Source: Sphingomonadaceae bacterium
GTDB taxonomy: Bacteria > Pseudomonadota > Alphaproteobacteria > Sphingomonadales > Sphingomonadaceae
Assembly: GCA_947473355.1 (NCBI GenBank)
Contig: CANJCQ010000038.1
Span: 1-39,139 of the forward strand
Reading direction: 5' to 3'
DNA: 39,139 nt
In this document: piece after piece, positions 9,145-17,579 of the stretch
How the letters are laid out: every line of letters starts with the position of its first letter
How positions within the stretch are numbered: the first letter of the stretch is position 1
Position numbers and translations under genes: made by a program
The notes under the pieces: model-generated
Seen by the model: the letters and a program-made list of their open reading frames with translations, nothing else
Databases searched by the model: none
What the model was told of the DNA's origin: nothing

Positions 9145-9555
9145 TCAGGCGAGAGCGGGGGGACCCCGCAAGGGCGGGCGAAGATATGGCGCGCGGGCGG
9201 CTGGCTGCGCGGGCATCGCAAGGAAGCCAAGTGCCATGATAAAGGCGAGCGCTGTCGCCAGCAGCAACATATCGGCCCCGCCCAGCGAGACCATCGAGAG
9301 CGCGGAATATGGGCAGGCGCTGCCACCCTTGCCCTGCTCATTCTGCCCATGGCTGGATTTGCCATCCATAGGCACGCTGATCTGCCTGGTCAGGTGCGTG
9401 CCGCTGGCATCAGCGCAGATCTCGATGGTGAGCATCTTGCCCTGCGAGCCGAACATGAAGCCGCCCGGCACCAGCGCCTTCATGCACAGCGCCAGCAGCA
9501 CCAGCCCGAGTGTCATGTTGCGATGATCGCGAAAAAAGGCGCGCAGCGTTCCCAT
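9145..9555 (-). CDS. DUF2946-like membrane protein
   Basis: A 136-residue protein from ATG at 9553-9555. It has an N-terminal hydrophobic stretch (LGLVLLALCMKALVPGG), a periplasmic-type middle part with ICADASG, a His/Gln/Lys-rich loop and the motif SACPYSAL, then a second membrane helix (about residues 95-115) and a Pro/Arg tail. The Cys-containing ICADA and CPYSA motifs around a His-bearing loop are what I associate with DUF2946, a family often next to copper-related TonB receptors. It lies 60 bp upstream of the receptor gene, on the same strand and probably the same transcript. A role in metal binding at the inner membrane is an inference. Confidence 0.65.
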   Translation of the reverse strand: MGTLRAFFRDHRNMTLGLVLLALCMKALVPGGFMFGSQGKMLTIEICADASGTHLTRQISVPMDGKSSHGQNEQGKGGSACPYSALSMVSLGGADMLLLATALAFIMALGFLAMPAQPAARAPYLRPPLRGPPALA

Positions 9556-9567
9556 TGCGCGAATGCC

Positions 9568-10128
9568 CTAGGCAGAATTCGTGCCGCTGTCATCCGCCGA
9601 AATGGGCACAAGCATCAGCGAAAACAGGAACTCGTCGTCGCGGTGCGCCCCGACCCAGAAGTGGACATCGGCGACTTTCACAAACCCATAGCGCGCATAG
9701 AAGCGCTGCGCGCCATGATTGCCGCTCCATACGGATAGCTGGATCTCGTCCGCATCGCGCGCCCTGACTTCGGCCAGGGCCCAGTCCATCAGGGTCGCGC
9801 CGATGCCCCGCCCGGTGCAGTCCGGGTCAGTGTAGAGCTGCTTGAGCTCAATTGTCCGCCCACCCTTCGCATGCTCGGGAAAGCTGCAGGTGAGCGCGAG
9901 TTTGCAATAGCCCACCAGCCGTCCGTCGCTTGTCGCAAGGCAATAGAGGCGATCCGGATTGGCCAGCTCGGCTTCTATCGCACCGGGGGAATAGGCCTCG
10001 GCGAGGAACGTAGCGAGGTCGTCGGGGCGATAGAGATGGCCAAACTTGGCGACGAAGCTGTCATTGCCGAGGCGCGACAGCGCGGGCACATCGGCTGGCG
10101 AGGCAGGGCGCAGCTGGATATCGTTCAT
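9568..10128 (-). CDS. GNAT family N-acetyltransferase
   Basis: A 186-residue acetyltransferase. The acetyl-CoA-binding motif A is clear at QLYTDPDCTGRGIGATLMDW (about residues 95-115), followed by motif B with GNHGAQRFYARYGFVKV. An N-terminal RPASPADVPAL strand is typical for the family. It starts 2 bp after the stop of the RDD gene and is followed after 12 bp by the DUF2946 gene, so it is part of the long minus-strand transcript. The substrate (small amine or protein N-terminus) cannot be told from the sequence. Confidence 0.9.
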   Translation of the reverse strand: MNDIQLRPASPADVPALSRLGNDSFVAKFGHLYRPDDLATFLAEAYSPGAIEAELANPDRLYCLATSDGRLVGYCKLALTCSFPEHAKGGRTIELKQLYTDPDCTGRGIGATLMDWALAEVRARDADEIQLSVWSGNHGAQRFYARYGFVKVADVHFWVGAHRDDEFLFSLMLVPISADDSGTNSA

Positions 10129-10130
10129 CG

Positions 10131-11063
10131 CTATCCGTTCCCCGCAAACTTGTCCGCCTTCCTCTTGCCCATCCGCATACCCGCTTCCAGCCGCGCGCGC
10201 AGCTGGGTGTAGAAGGCATCAAGGAAGGCATATTCGTCGCCGCCACCCAGAGTCCAGCCGATCTTCTTGCAGATCGCTTCATAGACCTGGCGCAGTGCAT
10301 CGGGCCGGTTTTCGCGCAACACACGTTCAAGTGTCTGCAGCTCGTATTCGCCGTAGACCGACAGTTCGGCATCGCCGAAGCGGTATTTGACCGCTGCCTC
10401 CGAAGCCGCCGCACCGACTCTTGCCTGCGCCGACATTGCCGCCTCGAGCTTGCGCTTGGGCGCTTCGACCACCCAGGTTCCTGCGATGATGTCGCCTGCG
10501 CGCAAACGGTCCTTGTTGAAGAAGGGAAAGAAGGCGAAAATCAGGAACCAGGCGAGCGCCGCCATGCCCGCCGCGCCCGAATCGCCGCCGTCGCTGGCCG
10601 ACATGATGAACACCAAGGGCAGGAACAGCTCAATATCGCGCAGCAGGTTGCGCGCAATCACCATTTCCGCCGTCAGCCGCCCGCCATCCCTGGCTGCGAT
10701 GCGGACGCCGGTGATCCGCTTGCCCGGCGTCGCACCGCGCGGGCCGAGTTCGAAGAACAGGAAATAGGCGTTGCGGAACAGGAACATCATGGCAATCCAG
10801 ATCACCGCGAGGAATTCCAGCGCATGCATGATCTGGGGGCCATGTTGCGATGGATCGGACAGCGCAGCAGTGCCCCCGGCAATCGAGATCAGGGCAATCG
10901 TGGTCAGGATCATCAGCAGGCCGATGAACATCAGATCGAGCGCCAGCGCGCCGAACCGCGAACCTCGGCTGGCGAGCGTCAGCGGCAGGGCAATGCCCTC
11001 GGGCGTGACCATGGTGCGGTCGCGGTCCGAACGGCGCAGGCGAGTAGGGAGCGCCGCGCTCAT
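10131..11063 (-). CDS. RDD family membrane protein
   Basis: A 310-residue protein. The RDD domain spans about residues 25-200, with hydrophobic helices around ALALDLMFIGLLMILTTI, LAVIWIAMMFLF and a later segment AALAWFLIFAFFPFF. The conserved GPRGATPGKRITGVRI lies between helices two and three, and RAGDIIAGTWVV after the last. The C-terminal third is soluble and charged (MRMGKRKADKF at the end). RDD proteins are small membrane proteins of unsettled function, some linked to ion transport. Its start overlaps the SpoIIM-like gene's stop as ATGA, so it is coupled to the MoxR/DUF58 cluster, where this domain recurs. Confidence 0.85.
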   Translation of the reverse strand: MSAALPTRLRRSDRDRTMVTPEGIALPLTLASRGSRFGALALDLMFIGLLMILTTIALISIAGGTAALSDPSQHGPQIMHALEFLAVIWIAMMFLFRNAYFLFFELGPRGATPGKRITGVRIAARDGGRLTAEMVIARNLLRDIELFLPLVFIMSASDGGDSGAAGMAALAWFLIFAFFPFFNKDRLRAGDIIAGTWVVEAPKRKLEAAMSAQARVGAAASEAAVKYRFGDAELSVYGEYELQTLERVLRENRPDALRQVYEAICKKIGWTLGGGDEYAFLDAFYTQLRARLEAGMRMGKRKADKFAGNG

Positions 11064-12094
11064 GGGCTAGCTGCCCCGTCATTGCGGCCGCGGAAGGCAA
11101 AGAAATATGCCAGCCAGAACACCAGCATGAAGCCGCCGACAGTGAACCGCCCGGCAGTGTTGTCGATTAACTGGCGGGCAAAGGCCTCGAGGATCGCGGC
11201 GACCACCAGCATCAGCACCACGCCTGCCATCACCAGACTGGCCCGGCGCCCGGCCTCAGCGGTCGCCTGCAACAGGGACTTGTCGCCCGGGAAAGCCATC
11301 GCGCGGCCGATATGCAGCCCCGCCGCGCCTGCCAGCAGGATCGCGAACAACTCAGTGGTGCCGTGCACTGCCAGCCAGCCGGCAAAATCGATCAGCAGCC
11401 CCTGCCCGTTATAGAGCCACAGCATCGCGCCCATGGTCGCGGTGTTCTGCACCAGCAGCATCAGCGAGGGGATGCCAAAGGCGAAGCCCAGCGCGAAGGC
11501 GAGGATCGAGACCTGGGCATTGTTGCTGAACAGGTATGCGGCGAAGGCCGACATCGGATCCTTGCCATCATTGCCAAACAGGGTGCCTTGCAGCACCTCG
11601 CGGCTGGCGCCAGGCACACGGGCATCGGCAAACTGGCCGGGAACCAGCGAGAAATACCATTCGGGGTCACTCGCGACCAGCAGCCAGCCGACCGCCACCC
11701 CCGCCACCATCACAGCGAGCGCCACTGCCACATCGAGGCTCATCGCCCGCACCGCCGCGCTCCAGCCGCCGCCGAGAAACCGTCCCAACCAGGTCCACAG
11801 CGACTGGCGCGGGCCATAGACCTGAAACCAGGCGCGCTGGGTCAGGCTTTCAAGATAGGCGAGCGTCGCCGAATCGAGCGAGGTTTCCCGCGCAATCGAA
11901 AGGCTGGAGGCGACGGTGCGATAGAGCACCGGCAAAGCCAGCACGTCTTCGTCAGACAGACGCCGCAGCTGGCCCTTCTCGATGCGGCTGACGATGGCCT
12001 CGAGCCGCTTCCAATCGCCCTCACGCGCCAGCCGAAAGCGGTCGCTCCGCAGCGCGGCCTGCTCAATGGCAGAGACCTCGGGCAGCGTTGCCAT
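11060..12094 (-). CDS. Stage II sporulation protein M-like (SpoIIM/DUF95) membrane protein
   Basis: A 344-residue protein from ATG at 12092-12094 (MATLPEVSAIEQ), overlapping the DUF58 stop as ATGA; the open frame extends 23 codons upstream but only inside the DUF58 gene. The N-terminal third is soluble and helical (RFRLAREGDWKRLEAIV). Five to six membrane helices follow, including the family's FGIPSLMLLVQNTATMGAML and LAVHGTTELFAILLAGAAGL segments. SpoIIM homologues occur in non-sporulating bacteria next to RDD, DUF58 and MoxR genes. In spore formers SpoIIM is part of a peptidoglycan-degrading complex; no such role is implied here. It is likely a membrane partner of the cluster. Confidence 0.85.
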   Translation of the reverse strand: MATLPEVSAIEQAALRSDRFRLAREGDWKRLEAIVSRIEKGQLRRLSDEDVLALPVLYRTVASSLSIARETSLDSATLAYLESLTQRAWFQVYGPRQSLWTWLGRFLGGGWSAAVRAMSLDVAVALAVMVAGVAVGWLLVASDPEWYFSLVPGQFADARVPGASREVLQGTLFGNDGKDPMSAFAAYLFSNNAQVSILAFALGFAFGIPSLMLLVQNTATMGAMLWLYNGQGLLIDFAGWLAVHGTTELFAILLAGAAGLHIGRAMAFPGDKSLLQATAEAGRRASLVMAGVVLMLVVAAILEAFARQLIDNTAGRFTVGGFMLVFWLAYFFAFRGRNDGAASP

Positions 12095-13425
12095 CAGCCG
12101 ATCGCCCCCTTGCGCTTGACCGAGAGATAAGCGTCGATCAGCCGGGTGCCGATGCGGTTCCACGGCGCTTCGATGACGTCGACGCCCAATTGCTGAAGCC
12201 GCCGCGTCACCAGCGCGCGCTGGCGCAGCAGCGAATCGGCCGTCACTGCCATGGCCAGCGCCTGCATGTCGCCGGGCTCAGCAGTGGAAATATCGTCCAG
12301 TTCCTCGTCCTGCATCGTAACGAACAGCACGACATGCTTGGCCACCAGCCTTCCGATGCTTTCGATCATCAGCTCGGCGCTGGTAGGATCAGTGAAATCG
12401 CTGAATACCACGATCAGCGAGCGGCGCTGCAACCGGCTGGCCAGCGTTGCCAGGGCCAGAGTGAAATTGGGCTCCTGCGCATGATAATCGAGCCGCGCCG
12501 CTTCGCTTTGCAACCGGTGAAACAGGCGGGTGTCGCTGATGAAGGGGGTCATCACTTCGGGGCGGGCGGCAAAGCCATAAAGCGCCACCCGGTCGCCGCT
12601 CTTGAGAGCGATGTAGGAGGTCAACAGCGCCGCCGAGACTGCGCGGTCGATACGCGGCATGCCCGCCAAGGGCTCGCACATCGCCTGGCCGCAATCGAAA
12701 GCGAAGACGATCTGGTTGTTGCGCTCGGTCTCGAATTCGCGCGCGAACAGGCGGACATGGCGGGCCGAGCTTTTCCAGTCGATGCGGCGGCGCTCCATGC
12801 CGGCCTGATATTCGCTCAAGGCCTCGAACTGGGTGCCTTCGCCTCTGATGCGCCGTGCGATCAGGCCGGTCTGGGCATCACGCAGGAAAGTCTGCAATGC
12901 GGGTGAGCGGACCTCGCCGATGTTGGGCCAGATGCGGACCTGCTGGCCAAGCTCGCGGCTTGCCATCCGCGCGCCGAGCCCGAAGGGTCCGGTCCAGCGC
13001 AACCACACCGTCTGGATCGCGCCCTGGCCCCGGCGGCTGGGGGTGAGCACGGCATTGCCCTGCCATGTTGCCGAAGCGGGATCGAAGCGCAGCGGCAGAT
13101 CGCAGCGTCCACCCGGCGCCAGCCTTGGATCGAGCGCAAGGCTCGCGGCTACCGCGCCGCGCGCACCGCCCGAAATATCCGCCAGCAATGTCAGCCGCAG
13201 CGGCGCGCCGATTTCGCTGTCGCGGGGGGCCAGCACCCGAAGATCGGCAAGATTGCCTGCCAGCAGCGCATCGAACAAAACCAGCAGCAGCAATGTCCCG
13301 CCCAACGCCGGCGCGGCGATCCAGGCGGCTGGAGCAATCGCCGCTATGACCAGCGCCAATGGCGCGGCCAGCGCGATCAGCACAGCGGCGCGGGCAGTGG
13401 GCAGGATGCGGGGGAAAGAAGGCAT
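12094..13425 (-). CDS. DUF58 domain protein (degenerate von Willebrand A type)
   Basis: A 443-residue protein. Two N-terminal hydrophobic stretches (residues about 12-30 and 35-55) anchor it; a beta-rich domain leads to the DUF58 signature GMERRRIDWKSSARHVRLFA, then a vWA-like fold with FAFDCGQAM. A true MIDAS motif would be DxSxS; here it is DCGQA, as in many DUF58 proteins, so metal-dependent adhesion is uncertain. DUF58 proteins typically pair with MoxR ATPases, which are thought to remodel or load their vWA partner. It is 130 bp downstream of moxR, a gap filled by an inverted-repeat doublet, and overlaps the SpoIIM-like gene. Confidence 0.9.
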   Translation of the reverse strand: MPSFPRILPTARAAVLIALAAPLALVIAAIAPAAWIAAPALGGTLLLLVLFDALLAGNLADLRVLAPRDSEIGAPLRLTLLADISGGARGAVAASLALDPRLAPGGRCDLPLRFDPASATWQGNAVLTPSRRGQGAIQTVWLRWTGPFGLGARMASRELGQQVRIWPNIGEVRSPALQTFLRDAQTGLIARRIRGEGTQFEALSEYQAGMERRRIDWKSSARHVRLFAREFETERNNQIVFAFDCGQAMCEPLAGMPRIDRAVSAALLTSYIALKSGDRVALYGFAARPEVMTPFISDTRLFHRLQSEAARLDYHAQEPNFTLALATLASRLQRRSLIVVFSDFTDPTSAELMIESIGRLVAKHVVLFVTMQDEELDDISTAEPGDMQALAMAVTADSLLRQRALVTRRLQQLGVDVIEAPWNRIGTRLIDAYLSVKRKGAIG

Positions 13426-13458
13426 CAGGCTAGTGCTTTGTCACAATGTAGCGCACGG

Positions 13459-13529
13459 CCTTCGACAGGCTCAGGCTGAGCGGTACTGGTTCTAAAACCT
13501 TGACCCGCTCGCCCTGAGCCTGTCGAAGG
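13459..13529. repeat. REP-type inverted repeat doublet between moxR and DUF58 genes
   Basis: Left arm 13459-13483 begins CCTTCGACAGGCTCAGG; right arm 13505-13529 ends CCTGAGCCTGTCGAAGG. The arms are 25 bp each, pair with two mismatches, and flank a 21-bp spacer. The same core (CTTCGACAxGCTCAG) recurs at 25873-25940 in this window. Such mobile REP doublets are spread by RAYT transposases in many bacteria; none is seen here. Within an operon it may form an RNA hairpin that lowers or protects downstream transcript. Confidence 0.85.
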
Positions 13530-13555
13530 GCCACCGCTGTATTCGCCCCACTTGC

Positions 13556-14542
13556 TCACCGCGGCGCCTCGGTCTGCGCGACCAGTTCGGCCACCAACGC
13601 CTCGACCTGCTTGCCCTCGATCTCCGCTGCCGGGCTGAGCAGCAGCCGGTGGCGCAGCACAGAAGTCGCCAATGCCTTGACGTCGTCGGGCAGCACATAG
13701 TCGCGTGATTCGAGCGCGGCCCGGGCGCGGGCAGCGCTCGCGAGCAGCACTGCGGCGCGCGGGCTGGCGCCGCTGCTGAGGTCAGCGCTGTCACGCGTCG
13801 CGCGCACCAGGCGGACGATATAATCGACCACCCCTTCGGCCACCGTGACCTGTTTGACTGCCAGCGCCGCAGCTTTCAGCCGCGCCGGATCAGCCACTGC
13901 GACAATGCCGTGGGCGGAAGCGCGGGGCGGCCCGCTCATCTTGCCGAAGTGGGCAACTATCCGCGCCTCTTCCTCGAAGCTGGGGTAAGCGACCAGCAGC
14001 TTGAACAAGAAGCGATCAAGTTGGGCCTCAGGCAATGGATAGACGCCCTGGCTCTCGATCGGGTTCTGCGTCGCCACCACCATGAAATGATCGGCCAGCG
14101 GGTGCACGTCGCCATCGAGCGTCACCCGGCGCTCCTGCATGGCTTCGAGCAGCGATGCCTGGGTCTTGGGCGGAGTGCGGTTGATTTCGTCGGCGAGCAG
14201 CAGGTCGCAGAAGATCGGGCCTCTTGTGAGGGTGAACTGACTGGTCTGGAAGTTGAACAGGCTGGAGCCGAGAATGTCGCCCGGCAGCAGATCGGGCGTG
14301 AACTGGATCCGCCCGAAATCGAGGCCGAGGCTGGCAGCGAAGCATTGCGCGAGGAAGGTCTTGGCCGTGCCCGGCGGGCCTTCGAGCAACACATGTCCCT
14401 GCGCGAGCAGTGCGATCAGCAAGTGGTCGATGGTCTCGGTCTGGCCAACCACGGCCTTGCCGACCTCGCCGCGAATCGCACTGGCGAGCTGGCCGACCTC
14501 TGCGAGGGTCATAACGGGGCTCGTATCTTGCGGGTCACTCAT
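13556..14542 (-). CDS. MoxR family AAA+ ATPase
   Basis: A 328-residue AAA+ ATPase. Walker A is EGPPGTAKTFLAQ (about residues 55-67), Walker B with the MoxR signature is LLADEINRTPPKTQASLLEA, sensor 1 lies in VVATQNPIESQGVYPLPEAQ, and the C-terminal AAA lid contains SGASPRAAVLLASAARARA. MoxR proteins act as chaperone-like ATPases with vWA partners, here most likely the downstream DUF58 protein. The start overlaps the DUF4350 stop as ATGA, so both are translated together. Confidence 0.95.
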   Translation of the reverse strand: MSDPQDTSPVMTLAEVGQLASAIRGEVGKAVVGQTETIDHLLIALLAQGHVLLEGPPGTAKTFLAQCFAASLGLDFGRIQFTPDLLPGDILGSSLFNFQTSQFTLTRGPIFCDLLLADEINRTPPKTQASLLEAMQERRVTLDGDVHPLADHFMVVATQNPIESQGVYPLPEAQLDRFLFKLLVAYPSFEEEARIVAHFGKMSGPPRASAHGIVAVADPARLKAAALAVKQVTVAEGVVDYIVRLVRATRDSADLSSGASPRAAVLLASAARARAALESRDYVLPDDVKALATSVLRHRLLLSPAAEIEGKQVEALVAELVAQTEAPR

Positions 14543-15840
14543 GTCTTCAGAGTCCTTTCAAGCGAATGCAGGTCTTGCGCGGCCTTGACCACATCGGCCG
14601 GGCGGCGCGCTGCGCGCAGGCGGGCGGCAGCAAGCGAAAAGGGTGTCGGCATCCCGGTGCGGGTCGCAAGGGCCCGGTCGATCGCCGCTTCGGTAGCAGC
14701 CGCATCGGCGATACGCGGCAGGGCGAGCGCTCGGGCGAGCCGCTCGCGGACATGATCGGCATAGGGCGCGCCGACGAGGTGGAGTCGGCGCGAGCGGCGG
14801 ATCAGGCCGGCCGCATTGGCGATAAGCGCGCGCTTGCCGAAGGCAATGGCACGGACATTGCTGCGCGGTGGACCAAAGCGCAGGAAGCCGCGCCAGCCGA
14901 CCACCAGAGCCGCGATCAACAGGCACAGGGTCGCAGCCAGGAACGGCGGAGTGAAGGCCAGGGTCAGCAGGTTTGCCGAACGCGAAAAGCCGTTGAGCGT
15001 CAGATCAAAGCTGACCGGCAGATGCTTGTGCTCCATGGCGCTGCCGACAAGCGCAAGTGCCAGCAGGGCGCGGGCGCGGTCAGCCATGCCATAATTGTTA
15101 AGCAGATCGGGCTCGGCGACGATCACCAGCGGTTGCAGGTCTTCATTGTTGGCGCTGCTCGCCGAAACTCCGGCGTCGCCATCAAGCGCTGGGTAAATGC
15201 CCGAGTCGTCGAGATATCCCGCCAGCATCTGGCCATTGCCATCGCGCACCAGCGCCACCATGCTGCCTGAAGTCATTGTCTGGACTGCTTGCGGTGCAGC
15301 GAATGCCCCGTCCCGGTTGAGGCCATGCCAGCGCGCTGACGCGCCATGCAGCGCATCGGCCTTGAGATCGAGCGAACCCACATCCTTGATGGCATTGCCC
15401 CAATCCGGCGCCCTGGCGTCGCCGATCACCACCCAGCCCTTGCGCGCAGTAGACTGACCCTTCACTGCGCTTGCCGGCATTGTCTCCCATTTCGGCAGGA
15501 TCAAAAGGGTCGGCCCGGTGCGGCGGCGATTGGCGATGATCTCGCTCAGCTTATCGGCATCGCCATAAAGCGGCGGGGTGAGCACCAGCAGACCGGGATC
15601 GTCTAGCCTCGCCTTGCTGCGGGCACGGCTGACGGTATAGCCACGCCGCTCAAGCAGATCGGCGAGCGCAGCATAGCCATTGAGCCCCTTGCCGCCAGCA
15701 TGGCCGCCGCCGTCGTTGGTCGAGCCCGAACTCATTCCCGAGCCGAGCATATAGAGCAAGCCAACGAACAGCGCCGCCCCGAGCAGGACGAGCGCGAGAA
15801 CCGCACGCGGATTGAATGGATTGGCTGGCTGGTCGCTCAT
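14539..15840 (-). CDS. DUF4350 domain-containing membrane protein
   Basis: A 433-residue protein. An N-terminal membrane helix (VLALVLLGAALFVGLLYMLG, residues about 13-32) is followed by a Gly/Ser linker and the DUF4350 domain, which starts GYAALADLLERRGYTVSRAR and contains LLVLTPP and LLILPKWE. Near residue 295-320 there is a second membrane segment (LAATLCLLIAALVVGW), leaving a C-terminal helical cytosolic part. The domain resembles glutamine-amidotransferase-like folds that sense or bind ligands, without visible catalysis. It is overlapped by ATGA at both ends, with DUF4129 upstream and MoxR downstream, fixing it as a core part of the cluster. Confidence 0.8.
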   Translation of the reverse strand: MSDQPANPFNPRAVLALVLLGAALFVGLLYMLGSGMSSGSTNDGGGHAGGKGLNGYAALADLLERRGYTVSRARSKARLDDPGLLVLTPPLYGDADKLSEIIANRRRTGPTLLILPKWETMPASAVKGQSTARKGWVVIGDARAPDWGNAIKDVGSLDLKADALHGASARWHGLNRDGAFAAPQAVQTMTSGSMVALVRDGNGQMLAGYLDDSGIYPALDGDAGVSASSANNEDLQPLVIVAEPDLLNNYGMADRARALLALALVGSAMEHKHLPVSFDLTLNGFSRSANLLTLAFTPPFLAATLCLLIAALVVGWRGFLRFGPPRSNVRAIAFGKRALIANAAGLIRRSRRLHLVGAPYADHVRERLARALALPRIADAAATEAAIDRALATRTGMPTPFSLAAARLRAARRPADVVKAAQDLHSLERTLKT

Positions 15841-16514
15841 GTCGCCGCTTCCACTGCGCGCAATTCATGCAGCGCGAAATCGGCATAGGCCGAACGCGCT
15901 GCCTGCCAGTCGGTCGCATCGAGTTCGCGCAAGGCATAGAGGCTGCGCTCGACCCGCGCCGCGATCACCGCGAAGGCCTCGCGGGCGCGGCTTGGCAAGC
16001 GCGGCAACACTGCAATCTCGCGCGCAGTGCTGGCGGGAAGCAACCAGTCGGGCTGGGCCTCGGCGATGTGATTGACGCTGCGCTGGAGCAGCAAATGCGC
16101 CGCTTCGCCAAAGCGGCCTTCCGCCGCCAGCCGGTCGGCATCGGCGAGCAAGGCCACGGCAGCCCCGCGCTCAGGCGCCCATTCGGGCACCGCTTCCCGT
16201 TTGGGCTGGCGGCGGCGTTCCAGCAAGGGTTCGATCACCAGCCGCCACAGCAGGAACAGCAGGCCGAGAATCGCCAGGCCGATCAGCACGTTCTGCAACA
16301 CCGGCCAAGACATGCCGAGCGCTTGCCCGAGCGGCTCGAACAGGCTTTGCAGCCATTCGCCCAGCTGTTTGAGCCATTCAGGCGTCTGCGGCGGAGGGGG
16401 AACTTTGGCCGGCGGCAGCGGCGCATACTGGATGTCCGCCGCAGAGCGCACGGCTTCCCAGTCGCGCGCGGGGTCGCTGGATGCGCTCGAACCGGCGATT
16501 TCTGCATCCTGCAT
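15837..16514 (-). CDS. DUF4129 domain-containing membrane protein
   Basis: A 225-residue protein from ATG at 16512-16514 (MQDAEIAGSS). The frame is open further upstream, but that part runs into pheA and is not protein-like. A Pro-rich stretch (PLPPAKVPPPPQTPEW) precedes one membrane helix (VLIGLAILGLLFLLWRLVI, about residues 86-104). The C-terminal DUF4129 domain follows, with LLADADRLAAEGRFGEAAHL and LLQRSV. In transglutaminase-like systems DUF4129 sits C-terminal to that enzyme domain; here it is a stand-alone protein. It is the first gene of the ATGA-linked cluster, 56 bp after pheA. Confidence 0.8.
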   Translation of the reverse strand: MQDAEIAGSSASSDPARDWEAVRSAADIQYAPLPPAKVPPPPQTPEWLKQLGEWLQSLFEPLGQALGMSWPVLQNVLIGLAILGLLFLLWRLVIEPLLERRRQPKREAVPEWAPERGAAVALLADADRLAAEGRFGEAAHLLLQRSVNHIAEAQPDWLLPASTAREIAVLPRLPSRAREAFAVIAARVERSLYALRELDATDWQAARSAYADFALHELRAVEAAT

Positions 16515-16570
16515 CGTCACGGGCGCTAGGTGCCATGGCAGGTGGATCGGCGCAAGCTGCCCCGTTAACC

Positions 16571-17464
16571 TTAACCGCGCATCCGCGCCTGCGGATAGGA
16601 GCCAAGCAGGCGGATATCCTTGCAATGGAAGGCCAGCTCGCGAATCGCCTGATCGACCGCAGGATCGCCCGGCGCACCTTCGATATCGGCGTAGAAAGTG
16701 GTCGCGGCGAAACTTGCGCCCTTCTGGTAGCTTTCCAGCTTGGTCATGTTGACGCCGTTGGTGGCAAAGCTGCCCAGCGCCTTGTAGAGCGCGGCAGGCT
16801 GGTTGTTGACCTCGAAAACGAAGGTCGTCATCGCGCGGGCCTGTGTCAGCGAAGCCGGATCGAGCGGCTGCTTCGCCAGAATGACGAAGCGGGTGGTGTT
16901 GTCGTGGGCATCCTCGACACCTTCCGCGATAATCTTGAGCCCATAGAGCTCTGCGGCGATGCGCGGTGAGATAGCGCAGGCGGCCGGATCGCCCTGTTCC
17001 TTGACGAAGGCTGCGGCCCCGGCAGTATCGGCATAGGCCATCGGCACAATCCCGCGCGCCCGCAGATAGTGCCGGGTCTGGCCCAGCGCCTGCGGATGGC
17101 TGTAGGCTGCGGCGAACGGCCCATCGCCCAGGGCCATCACTGCATAGGAGATCGGCAGAAAATATTCGCCGGTAATCGAAAGACCACTTTCAGGCAGCAG
17201 AAAATGGATATCAGCGACTCGGCCATGCTGCGAATTTTCGATGGGGATAATCGCGCGCGCGGCCTGCCCGTCTTTCACTGCATCGAGCGCATCTTCGAAG
17301 CTGAAACAGGGCAGCGGCAGGCAGCCGGGATCATATTCCAGCGCGGCGCGGTGGCCGTTGCAGCCCGGCGCGCCCTGAAACGAGACCGCGCGCCCCGGAT
17401 CGGCCTTGGCGGCCAGGGTCATTTCGCTGACGAGAGCGAGGGCGGGTTCGGGAAAACTGTGCAT
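16571..17464 (-). CDS. pheA: Prephenate dehydratase
   Basis: A 297-residue enzyme from ATG at 17462-17464; the frame stays open for 79 codons upstream but that part overlaps the divergent cytochrome gene. PheA converts prephenate to phenylpyruvate in phenylalanine synthesis. The dehydratase domain begins VSFQGAPGCNGHRAA, contains the substrate loop IPIENSQHGRVADIHFLL and ends with the catalytic DNTTRFVIL motif (Thr-Arg-Phe). A C-terminal ACT domain (TTFVFEVNNQPAALYKALG, then NMTKLESYQKG) should bind phenylalanine for feedback inhibition. The chorismate mutase domain found in enteric PheA is absent, as usual in alphaproteobacteria. Confidence 0.95.
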   Translation of the reverse strand: MHSFPEPALALVSEMTLAAKADPGRAVSFQGAPGCNGHRAALEYDPGCLPLPCFSFEDALDAVKDGQAARAIIPIENSQHGRVADIHFLLPESGLSITGEYFLPISYAVMALGDGPFAAAYSHPQALGQTRHYLRARGIVPMAYADTAGAAAFVKEQGDPAACAISPRIAAELYGLKIIAEGVEDAHDNTTRFVILAKQPLDPASLTQARAMTTFVFEVNNQPAALYKALGSFATNGVNMTKLESYQKGASFAATTFYADIEGAPGDPAVDQAIRELAFHCKDIRLLGSYPQARMRG

Positions 17465-17579
17465 GGCGGCTGGCCGCTTACGGATTATGGGCAAATCCCG
17501 CAATGGGCCTTGCACTCGGCAAAGCTGCTGACTAGAGCGACGCCCAATCGCCAGGCCATTTCCTGTGGGGCTTTTTTCG

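Noticed and set aside
13459..13529. Simple rho-independent terminator of moxR
   Set aside because: The arms are imperfect, no T run follows, and the same sequence family recurs elsewhere, so a REP element is the better explanation.
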